Assembly: GCA_964494385.1 (NCBI GenBank)
Contig: CAZBSE010000010.1
Location: forward strand, 1 to 54,727
Origin: CAZBSE01 sp964494385
GTDB lineage: Bacteria > Actinomycetota > Humimicrobiia > Humimicrobiales > Humimicrobiaceae
Reading direction: 5' to 3'
Length of the DNA: 54,727 nucleotides
The position numbers and the translations under genes are program-made. The notes under the pieces are model-generated. The model saw nothing but the letters and a program-made list of their open reading frames with translations. It was not told the origin of the DNA and did not search any database. Shown here one piece after another: positions 1 to 7,643 of this stretch; position 1 is the stretch's first letter, and each line of letters starts with the position of its first letter.

Positions 1-225
1 GTAGCCTGATTCTTCCGGCGGTAGATTTACGATGCCGACCTTGATCAGCTCCGTTTCTGCTGCTTCTTCTTCTGCTACTGCTTCTTCTGCTACTGCTTCT
101 TCAGTTGTCTCTTCAGCTACTGCTTCTTCTTTAGCTGCTTCTTCTTTACAACCTGACAAAGAAAACATTGCAACCATAGAAATGCTTAATAGCAGCACTG
201 TTATCCATAATAATGATTTTTTCAT
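1..225 (-). CDS. ABC-type sugar-binding lipoprotein, N-terminal part (runs off left edge)
   Basis: Only the first 75 codons are in the window. Translation from the ATG at 225 gives a lysine-led hydrophobic signal peptide ending in the lipobox LSGC (Cys26 would be lipidated). A low-complexity Glu/Ala-rich linker (about residues 27-60) follows, then the start of a mature domain, IKVGIVNLPPEESGY. That opening is typical of RbsB-like periplasmic binding proteins of sugar ABC transporters (Peripla_BP_4). AAAGGA precedes the start at a normal distance. The rest of the protein and any transporter partners lie outside the window, so the ligand cannot be inferred. Confidence 0.75.
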   Translation of the reverse strand, partial: MKKSLLWITVLLLSISMVAMFSLSGCKEEAAKEEAVAEETTEEAVAEEAVAEEEAAETELIKVGIVNLPPEESGY

Positions 226-278
226 TTCTAAATCCTTTCTTTATAATATTTTTATTTACAAAAGCTTTTTTCTACAAA

Positions 279-423
279 TCACCTCCTCTTATAACTCTTT
301 ACTTTTTACATTATCTCTGGTAAATTTTCCCTGAGATTTGTTTAGGATATGTTTCTAATATATTTTTATATTAGTTGGCCTGGGCAAATCTCTTTTTTTT
401 TTAGAACAGTCACCTCCTCTTAT
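279..423 (-). repeat. 14-bp direct repeat of an SD-like element in a 5' leader
   Basis: The 14-mer TCACCTCCTCTTAT occurs twice, at 279-292 and 410-423. Read on the minus strand it is ATAAGAGGAGGTGA, a perfect Shine-Dalgarno-like core. Neither copy is placed to serve the lipoprotein start at 225, which has its own AAAGGA. The copies flank a hairpin-forming segment (333-402). They may mark short leader ORFs or a duplicated regulatory segment; I cannot tell which. Confidence 0.4.
333..402 (+). terminator. Nested hairpin followed by T10, possible terminator or leader structure
   Basis: GAGATTTG (333-340) pairs perfectly with CAAATCTC (385-392), which ten Ts follow at 393-402. Inside it CTAATATA (355-362) pairs with TATATTAG (367-374). 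On the plus strand this resembles a rho-independent terminator, though no plus-strand gene precedes it. On the minus strand it sits in the long leader of the lipoprotein gene. Confidence 0.35.
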
Positions 424-924
424 TTTCCCGTATTCTTAATTATTAGTATTTTTAGGGATTTTTTATTTTTAGTGTAAAATAGTTTCCCTTTTCTTGGTTT
501 TTGCTGGATAGTTCATTAAAGATTTTAAGTATTTATTAGTTAGTAATTTTACATAACATTATATAAAATGTCAATTTTTTTATTTTTTTTCAGCTATTTT
601 AAACAAAAACGCTAAAGTTGGATGCTTATAATTAATATAATAAATGCGGATGAAAAGTTGTCACTAAAACTAAATCTCTCTTTCCCAATGACCAGATACT
701 TATACAGATCCTTTATCCTGCAACTATGGACAACACTAAAAAGCGGAAGGACAGTGCGCGAGACTGACCGGTTATTTATTCTCAACCTGGTATATATTTT
801 AGAGAAAGGTCAAAAGAATATGTGGTATAATTTAAGCCTGGAATGGCCGTACTATACTCAAGTCCAGGTTATTTATATAAATTAGAGGTTCCCACAAAAC
901 TTATGGCGGTCCCAAAAAATTAGG
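424..924. other. AT-rich intergenic stretch without a convincing gene
   Basis: Together with 226-423 this is a region of about 700 bp between the sugar-binding lipoprotein and the PAS/HD gene. A plus-strand frame at 622-885 is open for 87 codons, but it has no ribosome binding site and no recognisable protein features, so I do not call it. I see no RNA gene or clear repeat here. Confidence 0.5.
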
Positions 925-2316
925 TTATTCTTCTTCCCCCTCCAATATCTTTATAAAAAACTCTGTTACTTTAGGATCAAATTGGGTACCGCTGCACCTT
1001 TTTATCTCTTCTATTGCTTCCTTTTTTGTCATCCTTTTTCTGTATGGCCTGTCACTGGTCATGGCTTCATAAGCATTGATAAGAGATGATATTCTTGATA
1101 GTATGGGGATTTCTTCACCTTTTATACCTCTTGGATATCCGCTGCCATCATACCATTCATGGTGAGAGAGTATAGACTCTGCTATCGGTTTAATCTTAGG
1201 AGATGATTCTGCAATGCGGTATCCAATCAAAGGAATCTCTTTTATTATCTTCCAATCTTCTTTTGTAAGTCTTCTCTTTTTCAGCATTATTTCATCAGCC
1301 AGAGCCATTTTCCCTATATTATGAAGATTTAAAAGTAGTTTTAACTCTTCAAGATTTACACGAGAAAGATTTAAATTTTTCCCTATTAAGATTGCATATT
1401 CCTCTATTTTTTTAATACGAGTCTCGTTTCTGTGATCTCCTTTTTTAAAGTTCTCTTTGAGTGATTCTACAAGACTTTCATGAATAGACTTGCCCTCTGA
1501 TATTTTATTCTCATACATCTTATCTTCTGCTTTCTTTCTATCAGTTATGTCTCTTGTCATACCTAATATTCCTATTATATTGTTATTTCCGTCATACCAT
1601 GGCACTTTTATCGAAGAAACCCATCTCTCTGGTTTACCTTTGAAAACTTCTTTTTTTTCCTGCTCCACTAAAGGATTGCCTGTTTTTATTACGTATTGCT
1701 CCCCTTCGTATCTTGGTTTTGCATATTCTTTTTCAAAGAAATCAAAATCTTTTTTCCCAATTGCTTCTTCTGTTTTTTTTAATCTAAATTTTTCAGCCAG
1801 TGCTTTATTAATTAAAACGAATTTACTCTCCTTATCTTTAAAATAAATTGAATCAGGTAGATTATTCATCAAAGCGGTAAAAAAACTTTTCTCTCTGGCC
1901 AACGTGCTATCTTCAAAATTCTTTCGATTTGTTATGTCCCTGGACATACCTATTGTTCCTATTATATTTCCGTTTCTATCATACCAGGGCGAAATGTCAT
2001 TAGATATCCAGATTTCTTTTCCTGATTTAATAACTTTTTCTACTTTATCAGTAATTGGCTTTCCGCTTTTTTTAACTATATTATCATTTTTAGAATATTT
2101 CTTTGCTTTTTCTTCTGGGAAAAGGTCAAAGTCTGTCTTTCCTATAAAATTGTCAGGTTTTTTCTTATAAAAACTTGCTTTCGCTTTATTTACCATGACG
2201 AATCTGTTCTTCTTATCTTTAACGTAAAAATGACCGTTGATACTGTCTGCAATCAATTTTAAGATGTAAGAATGATCATTACGGCTAAGAAGCTCATTTT
2301 TATTCTTTTTACTCAT
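925..2316 (-). CDS. PAS-PAS protein with degenerate HD-GYP-like domain
   Basis: Two PAS/PAC sensor domains lie at about residues 15-132 and 143-262, each ending in a PAC-type motif (GMSRDITNRK, GMTRDITDRK). They precede an HD-GYP-like domain (about 290-460). HD-GYP enzymes hydrolyse cyclic di-GMP. Here the GYP signature is intact (HHE at 385-387, DGSGYP at 390-395). However, the metal-binding HD is His332-Asn333, and the later metal-ligand Asp position is Asn414 (LINAYEAMTSDRPYR). Catalysis is therefore doubtful; an altered or purely regulatory function is possible. There is no membrane segment, so it should be cytoplasmic. The ATG at 2316 is preceded by AAAGG. It appears monocistronic. Confidence 0.8.
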   Translation of the reverse strand: MSKKNKNELLSRNDHSYILKLIADSINGHFYVKDKKNRFVMVNKAKASFYKKKPDNFIGKTDFDLFPEEKAKKYSKNDNIVKKSGKPITDKVEKVIKSGKEIWISNDISPWYDRNGNIIGTIGMSRDITNRKNFEDSTLAREKSFFTALMNNLPDSIYFKDKESKFVLINKALAEKFRLKKTEEAIGKKDFDFFEKEYAKPRYEGEQYVIKTGNPLVEQEKKEVFKGKPERWVSSIKVPWYDGNNNIIGILGMTRDITDRKKAEDKMYENKISEGKSIHESLVESLKENFKKGDHRNETRIKKIEEYAILIGKNLNLSRVNLEELKLLLNLHNIGKMALADEIMLKKRRLTKEDWKIIKEIPLIGYRIAESSPKIKPIAESILSHHEWYDGSGYPRGIKGEEIPILSRISSLINAYEAMTSDRPYRKRMTKKEAIEEIKRCSGTQFDPKVTEFFIKILEGEEE

Positions 2317-2471
2317 CTTATACCTTTAAAATGTATAATTTTTTTATTTTTTAATTATTTTATAATACTTTTATTATAATACTTTCATAGAATTATACAT
2401 AATTTACATAAAAACCTTATGTGATATTATGAAAAATAAACTGTTTTATCCTAAAAAGTTAGTTTTCCAAA

Positions 2472-3671
2472 ATGAAATTAAAAAAATATTTTATATTTCC
2501 TTTTTTTCTAATTCTTTACATAATTCTTTCCCTAAATTTTATACTTGCTTCCTGCAAAAGGGAAACATCTGCGGAACACCGGCAGACAGAATCTCCGTCT
2601 AAAGAAACTTCTATTGCCTGGGCTCAAGATACCCCCACGCTTAATCAGATGATTGGAGAAATTATTATTTTGGGTTTCAGGGGAACAGAGATTGAAAGTT
2701 CTTCCAGGATAGTAAGAGATATTAATAAATATAATATAGGAGGTATTATACTGTTTGATTATGATGTTCCATCAAAGAGTTTCCCCAGGAATATTGAAAA
2801 TCCACAGCAGACAAAACAGTTAATTGAAGATATAAAAGAGAAGACACGCAGTGATCTGTTTATAGCAGTTGATGCCGAAGGAGGATATGTAAACCGGTTA
2901 AAGGCAGAATATGGTTTTGTGCAAATCGAAAGTGCCGAGGTTTTGGGAGAAGGCAATCCAGAAGATACTTATATAAAAGCAATGCCGCTGGGAGAAGAAC
3001 TTGATTTCCTGGGATTTAATTTAAATTTTGCACCGGTGGTCGACGTGAATATAAACAAGGATAATCCGGTAATAGGAAGCCTAGAAAGATCTTTTTCGGA
3101 TGATCCTGTAAAAGTATACCGGCACGCAGGTTATTTCATTGATGCCATGCATAAGTACAATATCATTACGGCAATCAAACATTTCCCCGGGCACGGAAGC
3201 TCTACGGAAGACAGCCACCTCGGACTGGTTGACGTAACTAATACCTATGATGAAGAAACAGAGCTTTTCCCTTACAGGAAATTAATTGAAGATGGTAAAA
3301 CTGATATTGTAATGACTGCACATATTATGAATAAAAATATCGATCCTGATAATCCGGCTACTTTGTCTTCTATATTCTTACAGGATATATTAAGAGATAA
3401 GTTAAATTACCAGGGTGCAGTTATTTCAGATGATATGCAGATGGGAGCAATTACCGACCGCTTTGGGTTTGAAGAAGCAATTACAGGAGCCATAAATGCC
3501 GGCTGCGATCTGCTTATACTCTCAAATAACGGCCTGGAATACGATGAAAACATTGCCCAAAAAGCAGTGGATGCAATCAATAAAGCAATCGGTGAAGGAA
3601 AAATAACTGAAGAGAAAATAAACGATTCATACAACAGAATAAAACAACTAAAAGAAAAATACGGCATTTGA
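2472..3671 (+). CDS. nagZ: GH3 beta-N-acetylhexosaminidase-like lipoprotein
   Basis: A glycoside hydrolase family 3 protein of the NagZ type, which removes terminal beta-N-acetylglucosamine from cell-wall fragments. A signal peptide ends in LASC (Cys28), so it is probably a membrane-anchored lipoprotein outside the cytoplasm. DAEGG (134-138) and KHFPGHG (236-242) are sugar-binding motifs. Asp247/His249 form the characteristic acid-base loop of NagZ-type enzymes, and Asp320 in VISDDM is the expected nucleophile. At 399 aa it is a single-domain GH3 of usual size. It converges with the downstream lipoprotein gene with only 18 bp between stops. Substrate specificity within GH3 is inferred from the NagZ-type dyad. 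Confidence 0.85.
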   Translation: MKLKKYFIFPFFLILYIILSLNFILASCKRETSAEHRQTESPSKETSIAWAQDTPTLNQMIGEIIILGFRGTEIESSSRIVRDINKYNIGGIILFDYDVPSKSFPRNIENPQQTKQLIEDIKEKTRSDLFIAVDAEGGYVNRLKAEYGFVQIESAEVLGEGNPEDTYIKAMPLGEELDFLGFNLNFAPVVDVNINKDNPVIGSLERSFSDDPVKVYRHAGYFIDAMHKYNIITAIKHFPGHGSSTEDSHLGLVDVTNTYDEETELFPYRKLIEDGKTDIVMTAHIMNKNIDPDNPATLSSIFLQDILRDKLNYQGAVISDDMQMGAITDRFGFEEAITGAINAGCDLLILSNNGLEYDENIAQKAVDAINKAIGEGKITEEKINDSYNRIKQLKEKYGI

Positions 3672-3689
3672 ACCCAATGTTATAAATTG

Positions 3690-4733
3690 TTATAAACCCT
3701 TAAAATACTCCATGGTAAATGTTTTATCCAGAGTGTTATAAAATTCTACTATGAGGTCCAATTTGGCTTTTAGTTTTTCATAGCTCTCTGCTGTAGCAAA
3801 GAAACTATCATCTTCCATAAATATGTTCTCGGCAAAAGAATTGATATCATTTTCCATTGTAGATTGAGCATATTCATATAGAAATCCCATATTGTGTGCT
3901 TCCGGATCGAATTCCTGGGAAGATTTTCCTTCCCTTATGGCACCTGATCCGCCGGTAGCTTCGTCAAAATATTCAAATCCTTCGGGATTGACCTGCCTCC
4001 ACTCCGGCTCCTTAAATGTATCTCCATAATTACGATATAATATGCTTGAAAATTCATGGTGAAATGCTTTCTCAACAATAATATCCGAATATCCCATATT
4101 TTCACCGTCGTTGACTAAGTAGACACTGTCAGTTGAATTCGTTCCGCCATAATTAACTCCGTAAAAGTTCATTGATTTTAGAGCATAAACGTTCTCCAGG
4201 TTATTTTCCAGAAAATTTTCAGGATATTTATCCAGAGCAGATATAATGATTCTCTTTGACCTTTCCATTTCACTTTCCGATAGGCTCTCGGCTTTTCCAT
4301 CAATTGAGGAATTATACCAATCACCGGGGAAAATACCTCCATCCGCCGTAAAAATTATCCTTTCTCTATAAAATGTGCTTCTCCATTCAAAAAGGCCGAA
4401 CTCATTTTCTATTGCAGCATCATCATCCAGTATGCTTTCCAGATAATCCCTATCCATAGCTTCCAGATGCAATCTGAATTCCAGAGAATATTTCTGCTGT
4501 ATCTGGTCAAGTTTTTGTTCAAATGAGGTTTCTACTGCTGCTTCATCTTCTGCCTCTTCAGCTTCCTTTAAAATGTCTTCGCCTATGGGCTCCTCTGTTG
4601 CCTCTTCACTTCCTAGCTCTCCCCAGGATTTCTCAATCTTTATCCCACTCATATCACAGGCTGACATGCAGCTAAAAATTAAAAACAGGATAACTGCTGC
4701 GGACGCTAAATATATTTTTTTATTTAATTTCAT
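3690..4733 (-). CDS. Putative metallopeptidase-like lipoprotein with HHEFSS motif
   Basis: Signal peptide ending in MSAC (Cys26), then an acidic linker (about 37-68) and a globular region of about 280 residues. The motif FHHEFSSIL (224-232), followed by a Tyr/Trp-rich stretch and later acidic residues (YEYAQSTMENDINSFAENIF, about 287-306), resembles secreted zinc-metallopeptidase lipoproteins. The second zinc His of HEXXH is replaced by Ser (HEFSS), so activity is uncertain. Other zinc ligands, or a purely structural role, are possible. The family assignment is tentative. The gene is monocistronic, read leftward. Confidence 0.5.
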   Translation of the reverse strand: MKLNKKIYLASAAVILFLIFSCMSACDMSGIKIEKSWGELGSEEATEEPIGEDILKEAEEAEDEAAVETSFEQKLDQIQQKYSLEFRLHLEAMDRDYLESILDDDAAIENEFGLFEWRSTFYRERIIFTADGGIFPGDWYNSSIDGKAESLSESEMERSKRIIISALDKYPENFLENNLENVYALKSMNFYGVNYGGTNSTDSVYLVNDGENMGYSDIIVEKAFHHEFSSILYRNYGDTFKEPEWRQVNPEGFEYFDEATGGSGAIREGKSSQEFDPEAHNMGFLYEYAQSTMENDINSFAENIFMEDDSFFATAESYEKLKAKLDLIVEFYNTLDKTFTMEYFKGL

Positions 4734-4835
4734 AACTTGTACTTTTAAAAATTTTTATGCTTTTTATTATAAGCCTTATCTATATAAATCAGAAATTTAT
4801 CTGGTTTCCATATTAAAGATAAAAAATACGATATA

Positions 4836-4869
4836 AAAAAGACATCCTCCTAAAAAAGAATGCCTTTTT
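4836..4869 (-). terminator. Rho-independent terminator after the HU gene (possibly bidirectional)
   Basis: A 10-bp stem forms between 4836-4845 and 4860-4869 (on the minus strand AAAAAGGCAT and ATGTCTTTTT, with one G-U pair) around a 14-nt loop, with a U run on its 3' side. It lies about 50 bp after the HU stop codon. T-rich sequence also follows it on the plus strand. Confidence 0.6.
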
Positions 4870-4918
4870 ATTTTTTATATAATTAAAATATTTTAACGGG
4901 CCAGAATTCTATAAACTC

Positions 4919-5191
4919 TTACTTAACTTTTTCTTTTAATCCCTTTCCTGCTACAAATTTAGGAACAGTACAAGCCGGAATCTGAATAGTCTCTCTGGTT
5001 CTCGGATTTAATCCGGTTCTTGCTTTTCTCTTTGATACCCGGAAGGTCCCAAAACCAACCAGAGATACTTTATTTCCATTTACCAGTACATCCGTTATAG
5101 ACTTCTGCATAGCCTCTATGACACTTGCCACATCTTTTTTAAATAGCCCCGTTTTACCGGCTATCGTATCTATTAATTCTGCTTTATTCAT
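4919..5191 (-). CDS. hup: HU family DNA-binding protein
   Basis: Ninety residues with the full HU/IHF fold. The N-terminal helical dimerisation part (MNKAELIDTIAGKTG) is followed by VSLVGFGTFRV, the beta-arm region with NPRTRETIQIPA, and the C-terminal VPKFVAGKGLKEKV. HU is a dimeric nucleoid protein that bends DNA with little sequence specificity. The length is exactly that of the family. GGGGAG lies upstream of the ATG and a hairpin terminator lies downstream, so it is a one-gene unit. Confidence 0.95.
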   Translation of the reverse strand: MNKAELIDTIAGKTGLFKKDVASVIEAMQKSITDVLVNGNKVSLVGFGTFRVSKRKARTGLNPRTRETIQIPACTVPKFVAGKGLKEKVK

Positions 5192-5304
5192 TCTTCTCCC
5201 CTTTCATGTTAATAAATTAACTCCACTTCAGTTTTTCATGTCAATATTATATACTTTTTATGTACTTATTAATATATCTTAATTATATTAATTTATAAAA
5301 TTAC

Positions 5305-5325
5305 AGAATAATTTATAATTATTCT
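5305..5325 (-). terminator. AT-only hairpin after the aldolase gene
   Basis: AGAATAATT (5305-5313) and AATTATTCT (5317-5325) form a perfect 9-bp stem with a 3-nt loop, directly after the stop codon of the aldolase gene. The stem is AT-rich and the following U tract is poor, so termination would be weak. Confidence 0.3.
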
Positions 5326-5326
5326 A

Positions 5327-6241
5327 TTAATTTATATAAATTTGCAATACCTCACTAAGAAAATCAAGGGCTTCTTCTCTGGGTCTCTGGAAAGAATTTC
5401 TTCCGATTATAGAACCAAATCCTCCGCCCTGTTTTATCTGTTTTATTTCTTCAATGACTTCTTTTCTGTCTTTTGCCGGTCCTCCTGAAAATATAACTAT
5501 CCTCTTACCGTCAAATGCACTCTGTACCACATGTCTTACCCTCTCTGCCAGTGTGCTTACGGGAATACTGTATTTTTCATATACCTTTTTTGCTTCTTCC
5601 AGTTCTATATGAGCGGTCGGCGGTTTTACTTTTATTAAATGCGCGCCCAGCTGAGCTGCTATCTGGGCCGCGTATGCCACCACATCTACAGCAGTCTCTC
5701 CTTTTTTTGACAGCCCGGATCCTCTTGGATAGGACCATATCACTACTGCCAGCCCGTTTCTCTTTGCCTTCAGGGCCATATCTTTTATCTCCTCGTACAT
5801 CTGTTTGAAATTGATACTGCCCGGGTAAATACTAAAGCCTATTGCAGCGCAGCCTAGCCTGAGGGCATCTTCTACCGAAGCAGTAACAGCTGGAATCGGA
5901 TCGGAACTGCTGTTCAGTGCATCATTGCTGTTCGCCTTTAATATAAGAGGGATCTGTCCCGCATATTCTCTTGCAACGGCCTGTATCGATCCCAGCGGTG
6001 CGGCATGTGCATTTAAACCGGCGTCAATTGCCAGTTTGGCATGATAAACCGGATCATATCCATCCGGATTTGGGGCAAAACTTCTTGCCGGACCATGTTC
6101 GAATCCCTGGTCAACCGGCAGAATCACCAATTTACCTGTTCCTCCCAACTTCCCATGCATCAACATGCTATATAAATTCTTAATAGTTCCCGGATTTTCA
6201 TTTTCATACCATGAAAGTATTTCCTTTATCCTGTCATTCAT
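5327..6241 (-). CDS. fbaB: Class I fructose-bisphosphate aldolase (DhnA/FbaB type)
   Basis: Reversible cleavage of fructose-1,6-bisphosphate to glyceraldehyde-3-phosphate and dihydroxyacetone phosphate in glycolysis and gluconeogenesis. The frame opens at 6313, but I place the start at the ATG at 6241 because GGAGG precedes it; this gives 304 aa, usual for the family. Seen: VILPVDQGFEHGP near the N-terminus, AAIGFSIYPGS, the LIKVKPP segment expected to carry the Schiff-base lysine, and a C-terminal phosphate-binding VIFSGGPAKDR. No metal site of the class II type is present. Confidence 0.9.
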   Translation of the reverse strand: MNDRIKEILSWYENENPGTIKNLYSMLMHGKLGGTGKLVILPVDQGFEHGPARSFAPNPDGYDPVYHAKLAIDAGLNAHAAPLGSIQAVAREYAGQIPLILKANSNDALNSSSDPIPAVTASVEDALRLGCAAIGFSIYPGSINFKQMYEEIKDMALKAKRNGLAVVIWSYPRGSGLSKKGETAVDVVAYAAQIAAQLGAHLIKVKPPTAHIELEEAKKVYEKYSIPVSTLAERVRHVVQSAFDGKRIVIFSGGPAKDRKEVIEEIKQIKQGGGFGSIIGRNSFQRPREEALDFLSEVLQIYIN

Positions 6242-6352
6242 ATCGACCTCCAGTATGAGATTATATTCATATCTGCAATTATAAAATTTAATGATTGAAT
6301 AGTAAAACTCCACCGTGCTGCACCCTGGAATAATTTATGCATTTACATATAT

Positions 6353-7021
6353 ATGCATATGTATTATAATTACATTCAAATGAGGCCAAATATCTTTAAC
6401 AGCATTTATTCAATTACCGGTACGGCTAAGGAAAGCCATTCCGGGACCGATGATGCTTTAAACAACAGTAAAAAAAATTGCAAATTTAAATCAATCTTAT
6501 TTATAATATTATTCTTATATTTCCTGATGGGTTTTACATCACCTGCTTATCCAGGTAATAAATCTCCATTCATCGTACCGCTGGAGGGAGAAATAATAGT
6601 AGGGTTCAGGCAAAGCTACTGGGATGAAGACGGGCAGAGATATTTAAGGCATACCGGAATAGACATAAAAGGAAATTACGGACAGAAAGTGATTGCAGCC
6701 GGTAACGGTATGGTCAGCTATACAGGTTTTTCTCCTATAGGAGGGAGGACGCTGGTAATAAAGCATAACCAGAAGATCAGAACCACCTACTTAAACCTGC
6801 TGCAAACCTATGTATCTGTGGGTACATATGTCAAGCAGGGAGACATCATTGCCGCCATCGGCGCGGGTGATGATATCTCAAGTCCGAATTGTCATCTGCA
6901 CTTTGGGGTAATATATGACAATAAATATCTCGATCCTGAAGATTTATTAAAAGTTGACTACGGCAGTATCTCAAGATTTATTCATTTAGAATATATTCCA
7001 TCTGATTTCAGACTCTACTGA
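6353..7021 (+). CDS. M23 (LytM)-family peptidase-like protein, membrane-anchored
   Basis: One hydrophobic segment (about 46-65) anchors or exports the protein, followed by an M23 domain (about 72-205). Zinc ligands are present: His100 and Asp104 in HTGID, and His183 in HLHFGV (HxH at 181-183). The usual active-site YxHL motif reads YLNL (about 146-149), with Asn in place of His, so hydrolysis of peptidoglycan cross-bridges may be lost. Such degenerate LytM domains often act as activators of other hydrolases (established for EnvC/NlpD). No clear ribosome binding site; the true start could be a later Met, such as residue 10. Confidence 0.75.
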   Translation: MHMYYNYIQMRPNIFNSIYSITGTAKESHSGTDDALNNSKKNCKFKSILFIILFLYFLMGFTSPAYPGNKSPFIVPLEGEIIVGFRQSYWDEDGQRYLRHTGIDIKGNYGQKVIAAGNGMVSYTGFSPIGGRTLVIKHNQKIRTTYLNLLQTYVSVGTYVKQGDIIAAIGAGDDISSPNCHLHFGVIYDNKYLDPEDLLKVDYGSISRFIHLEYIPSDFRLY

Positions 7022-7116
7022 GGCCATAGGTAAAAATTCTTTAGCGTAAAAAAATAATGTAGAATAAATAGAATTTTTATTTTATATTCCGGATCGGAAA
7101 TCAGGAAAGCGGCAGG

Positions 7117-7485
7117 TTACCTGCTGTCAAAATAAGTCTGTATATTTTTTATTTCTTCGTCGATCTTGCTGTTAATTTCTTCTTTTCCCACTCCAAATTC
7201 AATTATATTAAAGGTGAGTTTGATTTTCTCAAAAGTCTTCCTTAAAATACCCTGTATTTTTGGTTTCTGCGCAATATCCAGTACGCTCAGCTGAAGGTAA
7301 TCTTCGCCATCGGTGGTTGAAATGAATTTCATATGACCCAGTTTCCTGCAGCCGTTTTCTTTAAGAAAAGTAACAAGATTTTTGGCAATTTCACCAATCT
7401 TTTTGATGAAATCATCCTTGGTTACAGGATTTGATGAAGTTATTATTACTCTTTTGGTTAAGACTACTGAACTATCAGTATCCAT
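7117..7485 (-). CDS. Hypothetical protein, 122 aa
   Basis: I do not recognise this protein. It is soluble with mixed alpha/beta character and no signal peptide, membrane segment or metal motif. It has a short cysteine-containing stretch (NGCRKLGH) and a lysine/glutamate-rich C-terminal helix. AGGA precedes the ATG at a suitable distance. It lies downstream of the E3 gene on the same strand, about 160 bp away, so co-transcription is possible but not shown. Confidence 0.55.
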   Translation of the reverse strand: MDTDSSVVLTKRVIITSSNPVTKDDFIKKIGEIAKNLVTFLKENGCRKLGHMKFISTTDGEDYLQLSVLDIAQKPKIQGILRKTFEKIKLTFNIIEFGVGKEEINSKIDEEIKNIQTYFDSR

Positions 7486-7643
7486 AAGAATCCTAAATCT
7501 TAAAGATTTTATAATATATTTAGATTCAGGAAAATAATTTTAACACAACTTAATGTTATGTCAAAGTATTTTATATCAGGATGTTGCCTTTTTAAGAAGG
7601 CCGTTATTTTGGGGACTATAGATGCATATAAGAAATCTGCAGC

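Noticed and set aside
32..334. Ser/Ala-rich plus-strand frame
   Set aside because: It is the antisense of the Glu/Ala-rich linker and signal peptide of the lipoprotein at 1-225.
622..885. 87-codon plus-strand open frame in the first intergenic region
   Set aside because: No ribosome binding site, no recognisable domain, unusual composition, and AT-rich DNA makes such frames common.
7031..7081. AAAAATTCT/AGAATTTTT pairing after the M23 gene as a terminator
   Set aside because: AT-only stem with a loop of about 30 nt; too weak to call.
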